Shown here piece after piece: positions 1 through 10,979 of a stretch of 64,000 bases of DNA. The notes beneath the pieces were generated by a model that saw only the letters and a program-made list of their open reading frames with translations, made no database searches and had not been told where the DNA came from. A program made the translations under genes and the position numbers. This DNA is from Aradus depressus. Lineage: Eukaryota; Arthropoda; Insecta; Hemiptera; Aradidae. The DNA lies in contig OY759225.1 in NCBI GenBank assembly GCA_963662175.1, positions 4,599,107 through 4,663,106 of the forward strand, in the 5' to 3' direction. The stretch's first letter is position 1. Each line of letters begins with the position of its first letter.

Positions 1-6
1 TTAAAA

Positions 7-876
7 ATGGCTGAAGGTACAAGGTCAAAAATACGTAAGTCAATGACAGAGGGTGACCAAAGGGATGACGAAGAGACTAATGGGGAATTAGTACTAGAGA
101 CAAACGAAACAACAGAAAAGACGACAGACAGAAACATAAGCAGTATGGACATAGAAACATTAATGAAAATGATGACAGAAAGGAATAAATTGTTAATGAC
201 AGAGTTGATAGCAACTAGGATGGATAATAAAAAGATGACAGAATATAATAGAAGAATGATAGAAAGAATGGAATCGAATATGACATCAATTAGGACAGAG
301 ATGACAGAGAACATACAATCATTAAGGACAGATATACGAGATGGTTTCCAAGAATTGAACATACAAACTAAGGACTTGACCGGTCATAATAAACAATTAC
401 AGACTGACATGGACATTCAGGGACAAGAATTAACTACGGAAATTGTACAACAAGGGGACAAGATAGAAAAAGAAATATTAGACACGAAAACAGAACTGAC
501 AGACCAGTGCGTACAAATGAATCAGGATACAGAAAGCCAATACATATCTCCACTTGTATGCGTACATAAGAAAGACGATACTATCCGTATAGGTACAGAC
601 GATCGACAACATAAAACTCAAAAATTAATCAAGGGGGAATCAGTATTAGTCAAATCATTAAGGGTACCGAAAAATAACAAAGAGGCTTCTAAACTGCTGC
701 CATACTGGGAGGGACCTTATGTAGTAATAAGTAAACATAGCCCCTCGACATATACTTTAGTTAACTCAGATACAGGACAGAAAAGGGGACGTTTTCATAT
801 TTCTCTTTTGAAAAGATATAAGAGAAAAGGGTTGAAATTCACGCAGGGAATTGACAAGGGGAGAACCCGAAACTAA
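7..876 (+). CDS. Collapsed Ty3/Gypsy polyprotein (gag-like + RT scrap + integrase tail)
   Basis: One open frame of 289 codons. Residues 1 to about 175 are charged, rich in M, T, E and K, with heptad-like spacing, so probably a coiled coil of gag type. Residues about 179-197 match the start of a Gypsy reverse transcriptase (SPLVCVHKKDDTIRI). From about residue 200 to 276 it matches the integrase C-terminal tail, with the WEGPYVV, TYTLV and FHISLLKRY blocks. Protease, most of RT, RNase H and the integrase core are missing, yet the frame stays open across both junctions. This is an internally deleted, non-autonomous retrotransposon. The ATG at 7 is the first in frame, but the frame could begin left of the window. 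Confidence 0.7.
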   Translation: MAEGTRSKIRKSMTEGDQRDDEETNGELVLETNETTEKTTDRNISSMDIETLMKMMTERNKLLMTELIATRMDNKKMTEYNRRMIERMESNMTSIRTEMTENIQSLRTDIRDGFQELNIQTKDLTGHNKQLQTDMDIQGQELTTEIVQQGDKIEKEILDTKTELTDQCVQMNQDTESQYISPLVCVHKKDDTIRIGTDDRQHKTQKLIKGESVLVKSLRVPKNNKEASKLLPYWEGPYVVISKHSPSTYTLVNSDTGQKRGRFHISLLKRYKRKGLKFTQGIDKGRTRN

Positions 877-1079
877 CTTAACGCCGCAGACGGAATTGAC
901 CAGGATTCTTGGGGTCCCACGAACCCCCGGCTAGTTGAGTGATAATTGGATATTTTTCGAAATTCGGGAAAATATCCATACTGGGCATGTTTGTAAATAA
1001 AAATTGTAATTAATGTATCATATTGTTTAGCGTTCATATATTTTGTTTTGTTTTGCGTTTATATTTTAGTTATTTCATT

Positions 1080-1430
1080 TTGGCGGGCTTCAGGTCTAAA
1101 CCTGACAAGACAGGATAGTTCAAGAAATATAGAAATCAAATTAATTTTAAAACAGTATTGTTATGATAGCGGCTTGCAGGTCTAAACCTGACAGGACAGG
1201 ATCGTTCAAGATATGTAATTAATTTTAAAACAGTATTGTTATAACGGCGGGTTTCAGGTTTCAACCTGACAACAAGACGAGACAGGACATTTCGAGATAG
1301 TGTAGAAATCAGATTAATTTTAGAACATTATTAAGATAAGGGGGTTGCAGGTCTAAACATGAACGGACAGAACATTTCTAGATAAGAAGAAATCAAATTA
1401 AGTTAGTAGCATTGTTAGGATGGCGGGTTT
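1080..1430 (+). repeat. Imperfect tandem repeats in Gypsy 3' region
   Basis: Four imperfect copies of an 80-90 bp unit, each starting near GGCGGGTTTCAGGTCTAAAC and followed by CAGGACAG and an A/T-rich stretch. They lie between the polyprotein frame and the LTR. No coding sequence seen. Confidence 0.6.
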
Positions 1431-1640
1431 TTACTTTGAAAGATATCTCAACAGACATGATATTTTAATTCTTTTGACTGTCGGCTGATTAAATAAGATA
1501 GATAAATAAGGAAATTTTTATTAACATTGTTACGTTTTGGATGCCTTGATGATTAAATATGGTGCGAAGTAAAGAAAGAATGGAATTGGTAATTTTTATT
1601 CAGAGAAGGAGATATGACGATAAATAATGATATGGAAGTT

Positions 1641-1880
1641 TATGGAGAATTTTGTGAGCCGAAATAGGGCCAATCTACGATGTCAGGAAAGACATTCTTC
1701 GTCGATATTTGTGGTAATTGTGGATATAGATGCATTGAGAGCATTTTTCGTCGTTATTAGTATGGAGAATTTTGTGAGCCGAAATAGGGCCAATCTACGA
1801 TGTCAGGAAAGACATTCTTCGTCGATATTTGTGGTAATTGTGGATATAGATGCATTGAGAGCATTTTTCGTCGTTATTAG
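1641..1880 (+). repeat. Exact 120-bp tandem duplication
   Basis: Positions 1641-1760 and 1761-1880 are the same 120-bp sequence (starts TATGGAGAATTTTGTGAGCC). Because 120 is a multiple of three, a short open frame crosses both copies, but it shows no protein similarity I recognise. Confidence 0.9.
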
Positions 1881-2374
1881 TATTTTAATGCTGTGGAAGC
1901 ATTCTTCGTCGGTCGTCGTTAATAATTGATACCTAAGTGGGGTATTTGGAATGAGATTTGATAGCAAGGAAATGAATGTTGATAATTAAAGAAGAATTTC
2001 ATTATCAAGGCACATGTATAAATAAATAATAAAGAATTTAAAGAATAATGAAGAATAAATAATTTAAAGTAAGAATTAATTAAATAAGCCGACAGGACAA
2101 AGCTGATAAAATATGAGACAGACAGACAGGACGAAGTTGATAAAATATGAGACAGACAGACAGACAAACATATTCAAGCCATTTTAAGCCATTGTTAATT
2201 ATATTGTTAAATTGTATTATTGTAAAAAATTGTAATATTGTATAATCTTGTAACCGTGTAATATAGTGAAGTGTTCATAAGTGAGTGAAGTTAGAGCCAA
2301 GTGAAAAGAGAAAAAATTACGTCGTTACCTTAATAAATGTATCTCCGAAATTTTTTTAATCAAAGGGAGGCAAT

Positions 2375-3204
2375 TGTGATATATTAGATATCAGAGACCT
2401 AATGGTAATTATAGTTCTGAGAGCGACCACGAGAAGCGCACTAGTTGGAAGATACATAAAGTGGAGGGGATAAAAATTCAAGTCTGTTCCTGTGCCGTAT
2501 GAGGTAGATATTGCTAGTTTAGCTGTCGGGGGAGACAGACATATTGATAGTTGAGCCGTCGGAGGAGACGGACACTCTTGTTTAGTGGCCGAGGTAGGCA
2601 GTCTTTCCCGTCTGAAGTGTCAGACGAGACAGACCTTCGAGTTGAGCTGTTGGAGGAGAAGACATTCCTGGCTGAGCTGTGGTCGTAGGAAGGAGACTCC
2701 TGTTTGAGCTGACGTAGGAGACAGAAGACACTCATTTTAGCTGCTGGAGGGAGATCATCCCCGCTGTCTATTTCCAAGGGACTGGAAGTTCCTCACCTCT
2801 TCGTGAATTCTGGATGAGAGACCGCAGGCTGGAGTGTGGTTTGAAAATAGAAGACTTTTAAGGTAACGCAACCATTTATTTTACATTTTTCTCCGACATC
2901 GAGACGGATTGCTGGCTGATCATCAATAGACATCTTCATATTGCGGGAGTTACAAGAACATTTAAGATCATATAAATTGTTTCATGTTTTATAGATAATT
3001 TATTCCAGATGTGCGATTCATGGAGGGACGCCTCACTATTATATGGTCAATGATTGTTTTAATAAATGTATGTTGTCTTATAAATTGTTCTCTGAACCCT
3101 CTATAGCCTCACTTACCTTCTGAGTACGCACGTTAACCCCAAAAGTAAAATCATTTTCATATTAAATAATAAAAGTTATAAAGACCCCGAGTAAGGTCAC
3201 CTCA
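2375..3204 (+). mobile_element. Probable Gypsy LTR
   Basis: A purine run (AAAGGGAGGCAA, 2362-2373) typical of a polypurine tract is followed by TGTGATATATTAG, a common LTR start. The proposed end is CCTCA at 3200-3204, six bases before a primer-binding-like site. Only one LTR is in the window, so the borders are not confirmed by a second copy. The part at 2510-2720 holds imperfect GAGCTGTCGGAGGAGAC-like repeats. Confidence 0.55.
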
Positions 3205-3209
3205 ATTTA

Positions 3210-3225
3210 TGGTGGAGGCACCGGG
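3210..3225 (+). other. tRNA primer-binding-like site
   Basis: TGGTGGAGGCACCGGG is complementary to a tRNA 3' end read as CCCGG (T-stem strand), TGCCTCC (7-nt acceptor strand), A, CCA. That fits tRNA geometry exactly. It stands after the LTR, where a 5' LTR would normally place it. Confidence 0.5.
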
Positions 3226-3665
3226 TATACTTCAATAGGTTAAACTAATAAACCCAATACTTTGTTCTCGATTCTATGCTATTCATTTTCCCTGTCAACC
3301 AAATAAAAATACCCTTGGATTAGATACACATTTTTTGGTAATTTAACAACCACTGGCATCTCAGAATTATATTTTAGAAGAATCCCAAATGAAGTAAGTA
3401 CAAATTACATTTTTTTTTTTATATATACGTGCACTTTCTTTAAGATTACACGACATGAACTTTCTACATTTTTATTAGGGCCCTTTTCAGAAACTACTGT
3501 AGAAATCAAAATTTAGTAGAAGACCAAGCCAAAAATTTCAACAGGAAGTGTGATTATATTTATTATTAATTTATTAAGTATTTTGATAATTTTATTATTA
3601 TTTATTTATTATTATTAATTATTTTATTTTACAGTTTTTTTTATTATTACAAAATTTGTGCGAAC

Positions 3666-3805
3666 CTTTAAGGGCGTAGACACTGATTCGCCATGCGCCT
3701 CCACACTTCTTGTTCCTGTCGCCTCTACAACGTGTACTGCACTCATCTTCTTCCGTAGCCAGTCTTGAGAAGTGGGGGCGCTTCTTCGAACAGAAACACT
3801 CCCAA
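3666..3805 (-). CDS. Gene D exon 3: second half of WSC domain
   Basis: 140 nt, acceptor ..TTTACAG, donor GTTCGC. Encodes WECFCSKKRP through KCGGAWRISVYALK, carrying the ECxC, ECxxxC and KCGG cysteines and the VY end of the domain. Nearly identical to the exon at 27758-27897. Confidence 0.85.
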
Positions 3806-6451
3806 CTGTAAAGTAACAACATTAGTGATTTGTATGCTAATATTTTTAACTATTCTAGATGAAACATTCATTTATAGTTATATACATTTTTTTTTACATT
3901 ATGCCTCAGTGGTGGGCAACACTAAAATTTTAATTTAATATTGATTGTTTTGTAAGTCCGATTGAAAAAATAAATAAATGAATAAAACTAATGTATTTCT
4001 CAGTTTGAGAAGAATGAATGTGGCAAACTCTAGTAACCTGCCATCATGAGTGACTTTTCCGTCTACTCTCTTCTCCGGGATTAAACAGAACTCTCCTCGA
4101 ATATAATACCTTGAGCACACCGTCCTTCAGATGGGAGGTTAAGTGATAGTCCCGAGTCAGTGTGCAGTGTCAAGATACTCGTTAAAGACTCCTATCCTCT
4201 CCCACAGTAGAATCGGACTCATGTCCACCAGACTGACAAAAGAAAGCTCTGGTAGTAGGCGATATGATGTAGTTAAACCCCGGGCATGAGTCACAAAAAT
4301 AAAAAATCACCGGCTATGTACTTCCCCAACACGAATTAATCAATTACTTTTTCGTTCTCCCTGCAAAGTCCAATCGACCTTTTGAGCTAGAACTTAATAT
4401 TTGAGTTACACAGTGGTTTCTGATTCGTCGTATTATATATTTTGTCGATATATTTATTACATCGACAGTTATTAAGGTTTTTGAGTTGAATCCCATTCTC
4501 TGATCCCCCCCCCCCCCCCCCCCCCCTCTCCCCCTTCGTTCGGCCAATTAATAGGTGTATTCCTCACATGGCTTTGAAAATCATATGAAGTTTCATGACA
4601 TTTATCATGTTAATTACCCTTTTTTTTTATATTTTATGCTCTATAAATTTTATTATCTTAAGTGGAAATAATATCTTACTCTAGTAAGACCCTCTATTGT
4701 GGGCCACCCTGAATATCTCCTGAAATACTTACATGTTCAATAACACTGTTATGTCATATTTTCCTTAAAATTAAAAAAAACTAGTTTCAATAATTGAATA
4801 GAAAAACCAGGCTCCTATTGTACAAAAAATTTTGGGATGGGAAAATAGGAGGTTCCATGATGTATTTAAGTTTGAATGGGAATAGTTTGCTATTGTCACT
4901 CTGGTGGACCTCTCTCTGGTGACCACATGAGGTGGACATTGGTGACATTCTACTGTGTGAGACCTAATTTTTGCCTATTCAAGCTTATTCATGTAGGATA
5001 GGGCTCTTTAACGAGTATCTGACATCGTACAGGCTTAGGACCATCGCTTAATGTCCCATCCGATGGACGACGTGTTCAGGTTTTTTCAACTCTTTGGAAA
5101 AAAAACTTAAGGTCTTATGGAGGTTGGAACAAAAATATTCTATGTGAGTACCTTAAATTACTTACCCATCTTGCACGCCTGCATAAGAATAACCGTTTCT
5201 CCTGCAGTGGTCAATACACTTATCAGGAGTTAAATCGCGGCCAAAAGCTCTCCTTTCATCTGGTAGTAGCCTCTGGTTAATGAGTCCTTCTCTGAAGCAT
5301 CCTATATATTGCGCACATATCCCTGTGCACAAGAAATAATATCATATATGATTGTATCTTCACTGGTAGCTCAGAGTAGCATGCTTGCTTACTGAGCTGA
5401 AGATCGCGGGTTCGCGCCCCGGCCGAGGCACTTGAGCTTGCCTTCTTTCGGACTGTCACGAGCTTGTATATCAGATACTCGTTAAAGGCCTCATAGGTAA
5501 CAAAACAGGAGTAAAGTCCCAAAGTAGAGACGGGCTCATCTTCCACCAGACGAAGGAGCCTTTCTTTTCGAATTTTGAACTTCGCATCGAATTTTCGCCT
5601 GATTACATAACTTCCCTTATACTTCGTACAGCTGAGGAAGTAAAGTTAAATATATTTTATTTATTGTAGAGTTAATTTTAGTAATAAGATGTAAAAATAA
5701 CAATAAAGTAATTGAATTTTCGTTTAAAAATGGTTGAATGAACCTGAAACGTCAATTTTCAAATTGTGAGGTTAAAAATCAGCCGTGATAACCTACAACC
5801 ATTATTAAATAGATCCTAACTTCTCAATATTAATTATTCGCAAGTAAAAACGTACATGAGGCGAAACGAAATAAACGTTGCTGTTTCGTAGACACCCATG
5901 GGAAACTACAGATCCAGTATGACCACTCTCATTGAGTCGACGTCAACTTAGCGAAACGGAAGATTTGCCGCCATATAAGTTTTGACCATTTTTGTGATGA
6001 TGAAAAGTTGTGAGCGCTCACTGAAAACTATGTGACTAATTTGGAATGAAGATTTCACATGTCCTAACTTAGATCTGATTAGTTTATGCCCGAAATCGGA
6101 CGAAATTTGAAACTATTTTACTATATGCCGAATACTGTCATGAAATGTTGTTTTGACACACATATTTTTGTTCGTATCCTTGATTTACCAGAAAACTGTT
6201 AATCCTAACGAAAAATTGCTTCTTACCAAAAATGTTCCTTATATAATTTGCAATCGCAAGGTTCAATTGCTAAATTTTTTTTGTAATAAAAATTATCTAG
6301 TATTCTCCAAATCATAAATTTGCACAAAATATTCGAAATGTTCTCTTATTTAAAACAAATATTCTTTGAGAAAGGTATATTTACCTGAAAATAAAGTCGC
6401 GAATAATAGAGAAATGTGGATTCCGAATTGAGATGGAGATGAAGGAATCAT
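3666..6451 (-). CDS. WSC gene D, 5' part (signal peptide + first WSC domain)
   Basis: Three exons on the minus strand: 6451-6385 (signal peptide), 5322-5166 and 3805-3666 (WSC domain halves). All junctions are GT-AG and the phases fit (67 nt, then 157 nt, then 140 nt, ending in phase 1). The phase 1 end at 3666 requires more exons, and none follow down to base 1, so the gene runs off the left edge or is a truncated copy. The protein begins with a hydrophobic segment (ISLLFATLFS) and continues into a WSC domain with all eight cysteines. It is closely similar to the start of gene C. The WSC fold is a putative carbohydrate-binding module; secretion follows from the signal peptide. Introns hold SINE fragments and a poly-C-bearing repeat. 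Confidence 0.75.
4150..4300 (+). mobile_element. SINE fragment (3' part)
   Basis: Diverged body and 3' end of the common tRNA-derived SINE: the GTCCCGAG, GTACTCGTTAAAGAC and GGGCATGAGTCA blocks are recognisable. Lies in the gene D intron between the two WSC halves. Confidence 0.7.
4300..4560. repeat. Dispersed repeat 'X' fragment with poly-C run
   Basis: Contains the recurring blocks ATCACCGGC, GTACTTCCCCA, AATCGACC and a poly-C run of over 20 bases near 4507. The same blocks recur near 18.1, 39.0, 45.4, 54.4 and 59.3 kb. Confidence 0.5.
4898..5100 (-). mobile_element. SINE fragment, reversed
   Basis: Reverse-oriented pieces of the common SINE (GGTGGACAT, AACGAGTATCTGACATCGTA, ACCATCGCTTAA), decayed. 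Confidence 0.6.
5166..5322 (-). CDS. Gene D exon 2: first half of WSC domain
   Basis: 157 nt with acceptor ..GTGCACAG and donor GG|GTAAGT. Encodes the YIGCF, DKCIDHC and YAGVQDG blocks. Enters in phase 1 and leaves in phase 2. Close match to 28685-28841. Confidence 0.85.
5365..5560 (+). mobile_element. Diverged tRNA-derived SINE
   Basis: Starts GGTAGCTCAGAGTAGCATGC (A box) with a B box GGGTTCGCGCCCC; the body retains GATACTCGTTAAAGGCC. Sits in gene D intron 1. Confidence 0.65.
5600..6360. other. Intron 1 of gene D, no gene seen
   Basis: AT-rich intronic sequence. Around 5840-5950 it resembles 30548-30640 near gene C (AAACGTTGCTGTTTCG and TCCAGTATG blocks), so it is part of the same duplication. 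Confidence 0.5.
6385..6451 (-). CDS. Gene D exon 1: signal peptide
   Basis: ATG at 6451-6449, 22 codons plus one base, donor G|GTAAAT (phase 1). Hydrophobic core IHISLLFATLFS. Differs from the gene C exon by a 6-bp in-frame indel and a few substitutions, which suggests it is conserved as protein. Confidence 0.75.
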
Positions 6452-6497
6452 TTTGAAGAGTTTTATGAATAAATAGGACAGATTCAAAGAAGGTCAT

Positions 6498-6506
6498 CTT
6501 TATATA
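6498..6506 (-). promoter_or_regulatory. TATA-like box of gene D
   Basis: Minus strand reads TATATAAAG, 47 nt from the ATG. Gene C has the same motif at the same distance. Confidence 0.55.
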
Positions 6507-6753
6507 TGACAAGATCTTTATGTTTGGACAATAATAAAACAAATGTGTGTGTCCACAAATATGACGCTACAATACAATGATGTAGATATACATTTACATA
6601 GTTGACAATAGACCTCAAAGTAAAAGGCAAACTGTTTATTTAATATGCATCTTATGAAGGCATCCTACCTTGAAATAGTTTCGCAGGGGTATCTTCATTG
6701 ATATAACTAATAACTAAATTTTGCATCCTCGCATATCTGATGGATAGAGCTTA

Positions 6754-7426
6754 AGACCCATTTACATTTGTCACTTTGGAGGATCATCCAAAGTGACAAG
6801 TGTAAACTGCCATTCATCTTCAATTCCTCCAGAGTGAACATCGAAAGTGAACGATGAAGGAAGTTGATTGCCTACTAACTTTTGATGAAACAGTCTTTCC
6901 TCCAACCGATGATTCATCCAGAGTGAAGGCGCAGTGACAAATGTAAACAAACGTCCCCTCTTTGCATTCACTCTTCACTGTTCTGTATTTCATTTGAAGC
7001 GTCATTTGAAGTTTTATTTTGGGGTTCAAAGCTTCTCGGAACCAAGTGTCTTTTCTTTTAATAAATGGAGTTTTTTTTTTCGAGAAGATATGCGAATTGG
7101 TTCTCGTCCATTCTTAAATGGTTCCTGTACTCCTCAGGATTTTCTTCTGCCCATTCTACCAACAGCGTTGACGAGGCATCCACTTTCTCTCCTTGAAACC
7201 CATGGAAATCAATGCCTGCACGCACAACTCTTGAGTTCCTTCTCGAACGAGACATATTCTGGCACTATATGCGAAGAGGACACACAGACGCGAAATTATG
7301 AGGAAACTGAGCAGTGAAAACACATAACTGGATGAAAATATGTAAACAAGGATGATTCACTTTGGATAAATCACTTTGGATGATTCACTACGGATGTTCA
7401 ACAAAAGTGATAATGTAAATGGACCT
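6754..7426 (-). mobile_element. PIF/Harbinger element, 673 bp
   Basis: Terminal inverted repeats: left AGACCCATTTACATTTGTCA and right (reversed) AGGTCCATTTACATTATCA. Flanked by the 3-bp target duplication TTA (6751-6753 and 7427-7429), the Harbinger hallmark. Carries only a piece of transposase, so non-autonomous. Confidence 0.8.
7058..7255 (-). pseudogene. HARBI1-like transposase fragment
   Basis: 65-codon frame containing EEYRNHLRMDENQFAYLLEK, matching the conserved start of Harbinger transposases (usual length about 350 residues or more). The catalytic DDE domain is missing. Confidence 0.65.
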
Positions 7427-8089
7427 TTAGTGATAATGAACCACGTTTCAGGTCAAAACAAACACTTTTTCTTCCTTGTTTGTCAGCTAAATCCTCGTCA
7501 GATTCCCAACACAAGAAAGTATTATTATAAAACTTGGTATATAAGTTCGGGTTGTCATGTAGATGATCCCATTTCAGCCTGTGCAAAATCAGCTAATAAT
7601 TAAGTGTAGTTAACAATGATTTTTGGAAAACTAATTTTTTTTGTCGAAAGTATACATAATAAACTATTTTGAGGGTGCCGATAGCTCTGCGGTTGCATCT
7701 GGGAGGTAACAAAATCCTGAGCTTCTGTGAGGTCACAGTACTCGTTACTACCTCATCAAACATAGGTAACCCTAGAGTGAGGCCTAAGTGCGAGGTATCT
7801 TTGTGCAATTATTTGCCAGATGTTTCAATTTATTTTTCCAGTTTTTCTAGGTCGAAAACAGGAAGATGAGAATCATATAACAATTGTAGAAGTCAATTTA
7901 CTTCACAGGGTAACAACTCAATTTGTTTTGAAATTTTTAAAAGTTAAAAGGCATTAAGTACATCTAGAAAACCGAATAATAATAAGTAAAAATGGAATAT
8001 CTCACTAAGTAAATATAAAGTGGGCGGGTGAAGATATCCTTCCAATAGCTTCACTGTATAACTATTCAAAAAACATTGATTACAATTGG

Positions 8090-8645
8090 CAGGGGCGTAG
8101 TCAGGGTTTTTAGCAGGGGGGGGCAAAGTTAGGCTACGGGGGTGGGGTGTAGACTGCCGGGGGCCCAGCCCGCAGTTTCCGTGGTTAGCGTTGCAGACTT
8201 TGTTATTAATTTGGGAGACTCGGACCTCTACAAGCTCCCCCTGAGGTAACCACTGACTGTAATACTAAGCTGACTACATGAGCAGCAAATGCACGCTATG
8301 ATTTCTGTGCTTTTAGAACTAAATGACTCACATGCTGCTGCTGCGTTTTGCATTTTTACTGCGCATGTAAAATCAGCTTCAAGAATATAAAATATAACAT
8401 AAATGACGATTTTGAGCGAGGAAATGAAATGATCGAATTCATGTGTGTTTAAATAAATGTAATATGTTTTGTTTTGTACATGTACATTTATGTAACAGCT
8501 GATTGCTGATATAGGAATCAGAAGCACAGGAAATTTGAAGATCCTATTGGTAACTTGCAAGCAATCCATTTTTAATAAAAACTATTTTTTTAGTTTATTA
8601 AATTGTTATATTAGTTAGCACGTGCCCCCCCTGGCTACGCCCCTG
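8090..8645. mobile_element. hAT-type MITE, 556 bp
   Basis: Ends are CAGGGGCGTAGTCAGGG and the reverse complement of CAGGGGCGTAGCCAGGG. Flanked by 8-bp duplications ACAATTGG / ACAACTAG (two mismatches), as expected for hAT. No transposase; the ORF inside is repeat sequence. A reversed relative lies at 58195-58690. Confidence 0.75.
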
Positions 8646-8744
8646 ACAACTAGCATTATATGTGTTAAGATTAACTATTCCTTTTGTTAATCGGAATCTT
8701 CCTTTAAAAAGGAATAGTTAAAGGAACATATGTATGAATGACCT

Positions 8745-8868
8745 ATCATTATCTATAATGACCTATCATTATCTATATTGACCTATAATGACCTATCATT
8801 ATCTATATTGACCTATAATGACCTATCATTATCTATATTGACCTATAATGACCTATCATTATCTATAT
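8745..8868 (+). repeat. 30-bp minisatellite
   Basis: About four units of TTGACCTATAATGACCTATC plus ATTATCTATA. The first unit is irregular. Confidence 0.85.
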
Positions 8869-8929
8869 TTTCCTGAGCGGAAAATATTTTGAGAACACAA
8901 ATTTTATGATAAAATGTATTTTATAAATT

Positions 8930-9300
8930 GTTGGCGGTTAACTACCCTTAGTTATTACCCGATTTTTGAAAATTTTAAATGAACCTATCCTGTCAAACTG
9001 AACTTACTACACCTAGTTTCATAAAAATCTCTTCAGTGGTTCTTGAGTTAGGGGGTGCGTCAAGGATATAGACGACTGACACGAAAGGTGTTTGTTTTCA
9101 TCTGAAACGCAAAGTTGTGAAGGATTTTTTAAAACCCAAAACAAAAAAACAGTTTCTATTTCTATTATAGAAACAGGTACAAAGCTCTCTCCTCTTACAG
9201 ATATGCAGCGAGCAATGAGAAGTCAACTAAATCACATTATGCAGTTCTACAATTTTAGCAGAATGAGCTATTTTTGAGTTATTTAGCAAAATATCAAGAC
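8930..9300. repeat. Helitron-like leader fragment
   Basis: Contains the dispersed-insect-repeat phrase ATAAAAATCTCTTCAGTGGT TCTTGAGTTAG and GTGCGTCAAGGATATAGACG. No ends found; assignment is tentative. Confidence 0.3.
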
Positions 9301-9540
9301 TTTTTTGGTTGTAGTTTTTAAGGAACAATTAGAGGATCTATGTTTTATGCTCAAAATTAGAAACTTGTATATTCAAAATATGGTCCTCATATGTTAGTAT
9401 TTGAACTTGTTACATTCTGGAGATATAGACGATTTCTTAGTAAGATTTGTACCTGAGCGTTCTTGAAGAAGCTTACTTACATGTCCCTTGGACCGTCGAA
9501 AAGTGAGTTCTTGGTGAACTACTTATATTATGAGTTATTG

Positions 9541-10162
9541 TGACTCATGCCCGGGCTTTAACTGCGAGGTCATACTGCCTAGTACTGGTGGACATGAGCG
9601 CGACTCTACCGTGTGAGTCCTAAATTTTACCAATCCAGGTTTATTCACCTAGGGAGAGGGAGCCGCTAGCTCAGTGGTATGCGTGCTTGCCATCTGAGCA
9701 TAAGATCATGGGTTCGAAACCCGACCGAGGCCCTTAGTTCATTTTATCTGGGAGGTAAAATAGACTTAAGCCTTCGACCTTCGGATGCGACGTTAAGCGA
9801 TGGTCCCGAGCCTGTACGATGTCAGGTACTCATTAAAGACCCCTGCCCTAGAGTGAATAAAAATTTAGGATAGGCAAAATTTAGGACTACACAGTAGAGT
9901 CGGACTCATCATCCAGAGTGACGAAAGAGCGCTCTAGTAGTAGGCGATATGACCTCATAGTTAAAGTCCGGGCATGAGTCATAAAACCTAACCTAACCTC
10001 CACCTAGGGTGGGGGTCTTCACGAGTACCTGACATCCAGCAAAATCGGAACCAATGCTCAAGTCTCATCCGAAGGACGGCTCAAATTTTTTTCACCTCTG
10101 AGATAAGGGCCTAGGCTGGGTTTCGAACCCGCGATCCTGACCTCGGAGCTACTGGCGCTCTC
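9541..10162 (-). mobile_element. SINE (reverse) split by a second SINE
   Basis: Outer copy: tail and body 9541-9654 and head 10001-10162 (B box as GGGTTTCGAACCC, ending GGCGCTC). It is interrupted by the forward copy at 9655-10000. Confidence 0.8.
9655..10000 (+). mobile_element. Full-length tRNA-derived SINE, nested
   Basis: A box TAGCTCAGTGGTATGCGTG, B box GGGTTCGAAACCC, conserved body, 3' end ATAAAACCTAACCTAACCT. Flanked by CACCTAGGG (9646-9654 and 10001-10009), the target duplication taken from the older SINE. Confidence 0.88.
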
Positions 10163-10454
10163 AACTGCTTCAGTTCAGCATCTAGTAAGCCTTCTCTCCT
10201 CATCCCTTATTTAACAACTACTCCAGAGATGGCAGCACAGCAGTATATAGATATCAATATAATTGTTGAACGAAAACATTTTTATAAACTAAATTTCTGA
10301 GTTTTCATGATTTATTCAATGTTGTTAAAGAATTTCAATAAAATTGAAAATTAATAGCATTTTGTATAGTTTTTCACTATCATATTTTTCCAATGTTAGG
10401 TGAAACGTTGTTTCAAACTACTGTTTGGAGGAGAGAGGTGTAAAATAAATGATT

Positions 10455-10751
10455 GGACAGGAGCGTAACACACCCTGAATTGGACAGGAGCGTAACACAC
10501 CCTGAATTGGACAGGAGCGTAACACACCCTGAATTGGACAGGAGCGTAACACACCCTGAATTGGACAGGAGCGTAACACACCCTGAATTGGACAGGAGCG
10601 TAACACACCCTGAATTGGACAGGAGCGTAACACACCCTGAATTGGACAGGAGCGTAACACACCCTGAATTGGACAGGAGCGTAACACACCCTGAATTGGA
10701 CAGGAGCGTAACACACCCTGAATTGGACAGGAGCGTAACACACCCTGAATT
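10455..10751 (+). repeat. 27-bp minisatellite, 11 units
   Basis: Eleven almost perfect copies of a 27-bp unit (GGACAGGAGCGTAACACACC then CTGAATT). As 27 is divisible by three, open frames result on both strands (for example DRSVTHPEL repeated). These frames are most likely by-products of the repeat. Confidence 0.95.
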
Positions 10752-10979
10752 GGACTGGAAACAAATAAAAGTAATTAAATAAAAATATTTATTTAAAGAA
10801 AAAATTTATACAATATTTAAATCGTTGCCAGGTCTGCTCCAGGTTGAATGTCTCGACAACGTTCCAAACTGCACAACACAGGGCCCTGAAAAAAAAATAT
10901 ATATATATATTGTAACATGTAGAAATAGGGGGGGGGGGGGGGGGGGGGTATTTTATAAATAAGGATATATCATCATATG

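Larger units (their letters stand above)
6367..6655 (-). repeat. Duplicated promoter/first-exon block (copy D)
   Basis: About 285 bp highly similar to 30790-31073. Both copies hold the signal-peptide exon, the TATA-like motif and upstream sequence of a WSC gene. This is segmental gene duplication rather than a mobile element. Confidence 0.8.

Noticed and set aside
8228..8569. 113-codon frame on the minus strand
   Set aside because: Lies inside the hAT-type MITE and is shared, broken, with its copy at 58.3 kb.
9661..9740. tRNA gene
   Set aside because: A and B boxes are present, but the acceptor ends do not pair properly and the same sequence heads many dispersed 340-bp copies, so it is a SINE.
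10396..10782. Long frames of 107-122 codons on both strands
   Set aside because: They only read the 27-bp minisatellite; no start context, composition or similarity supports a protein.
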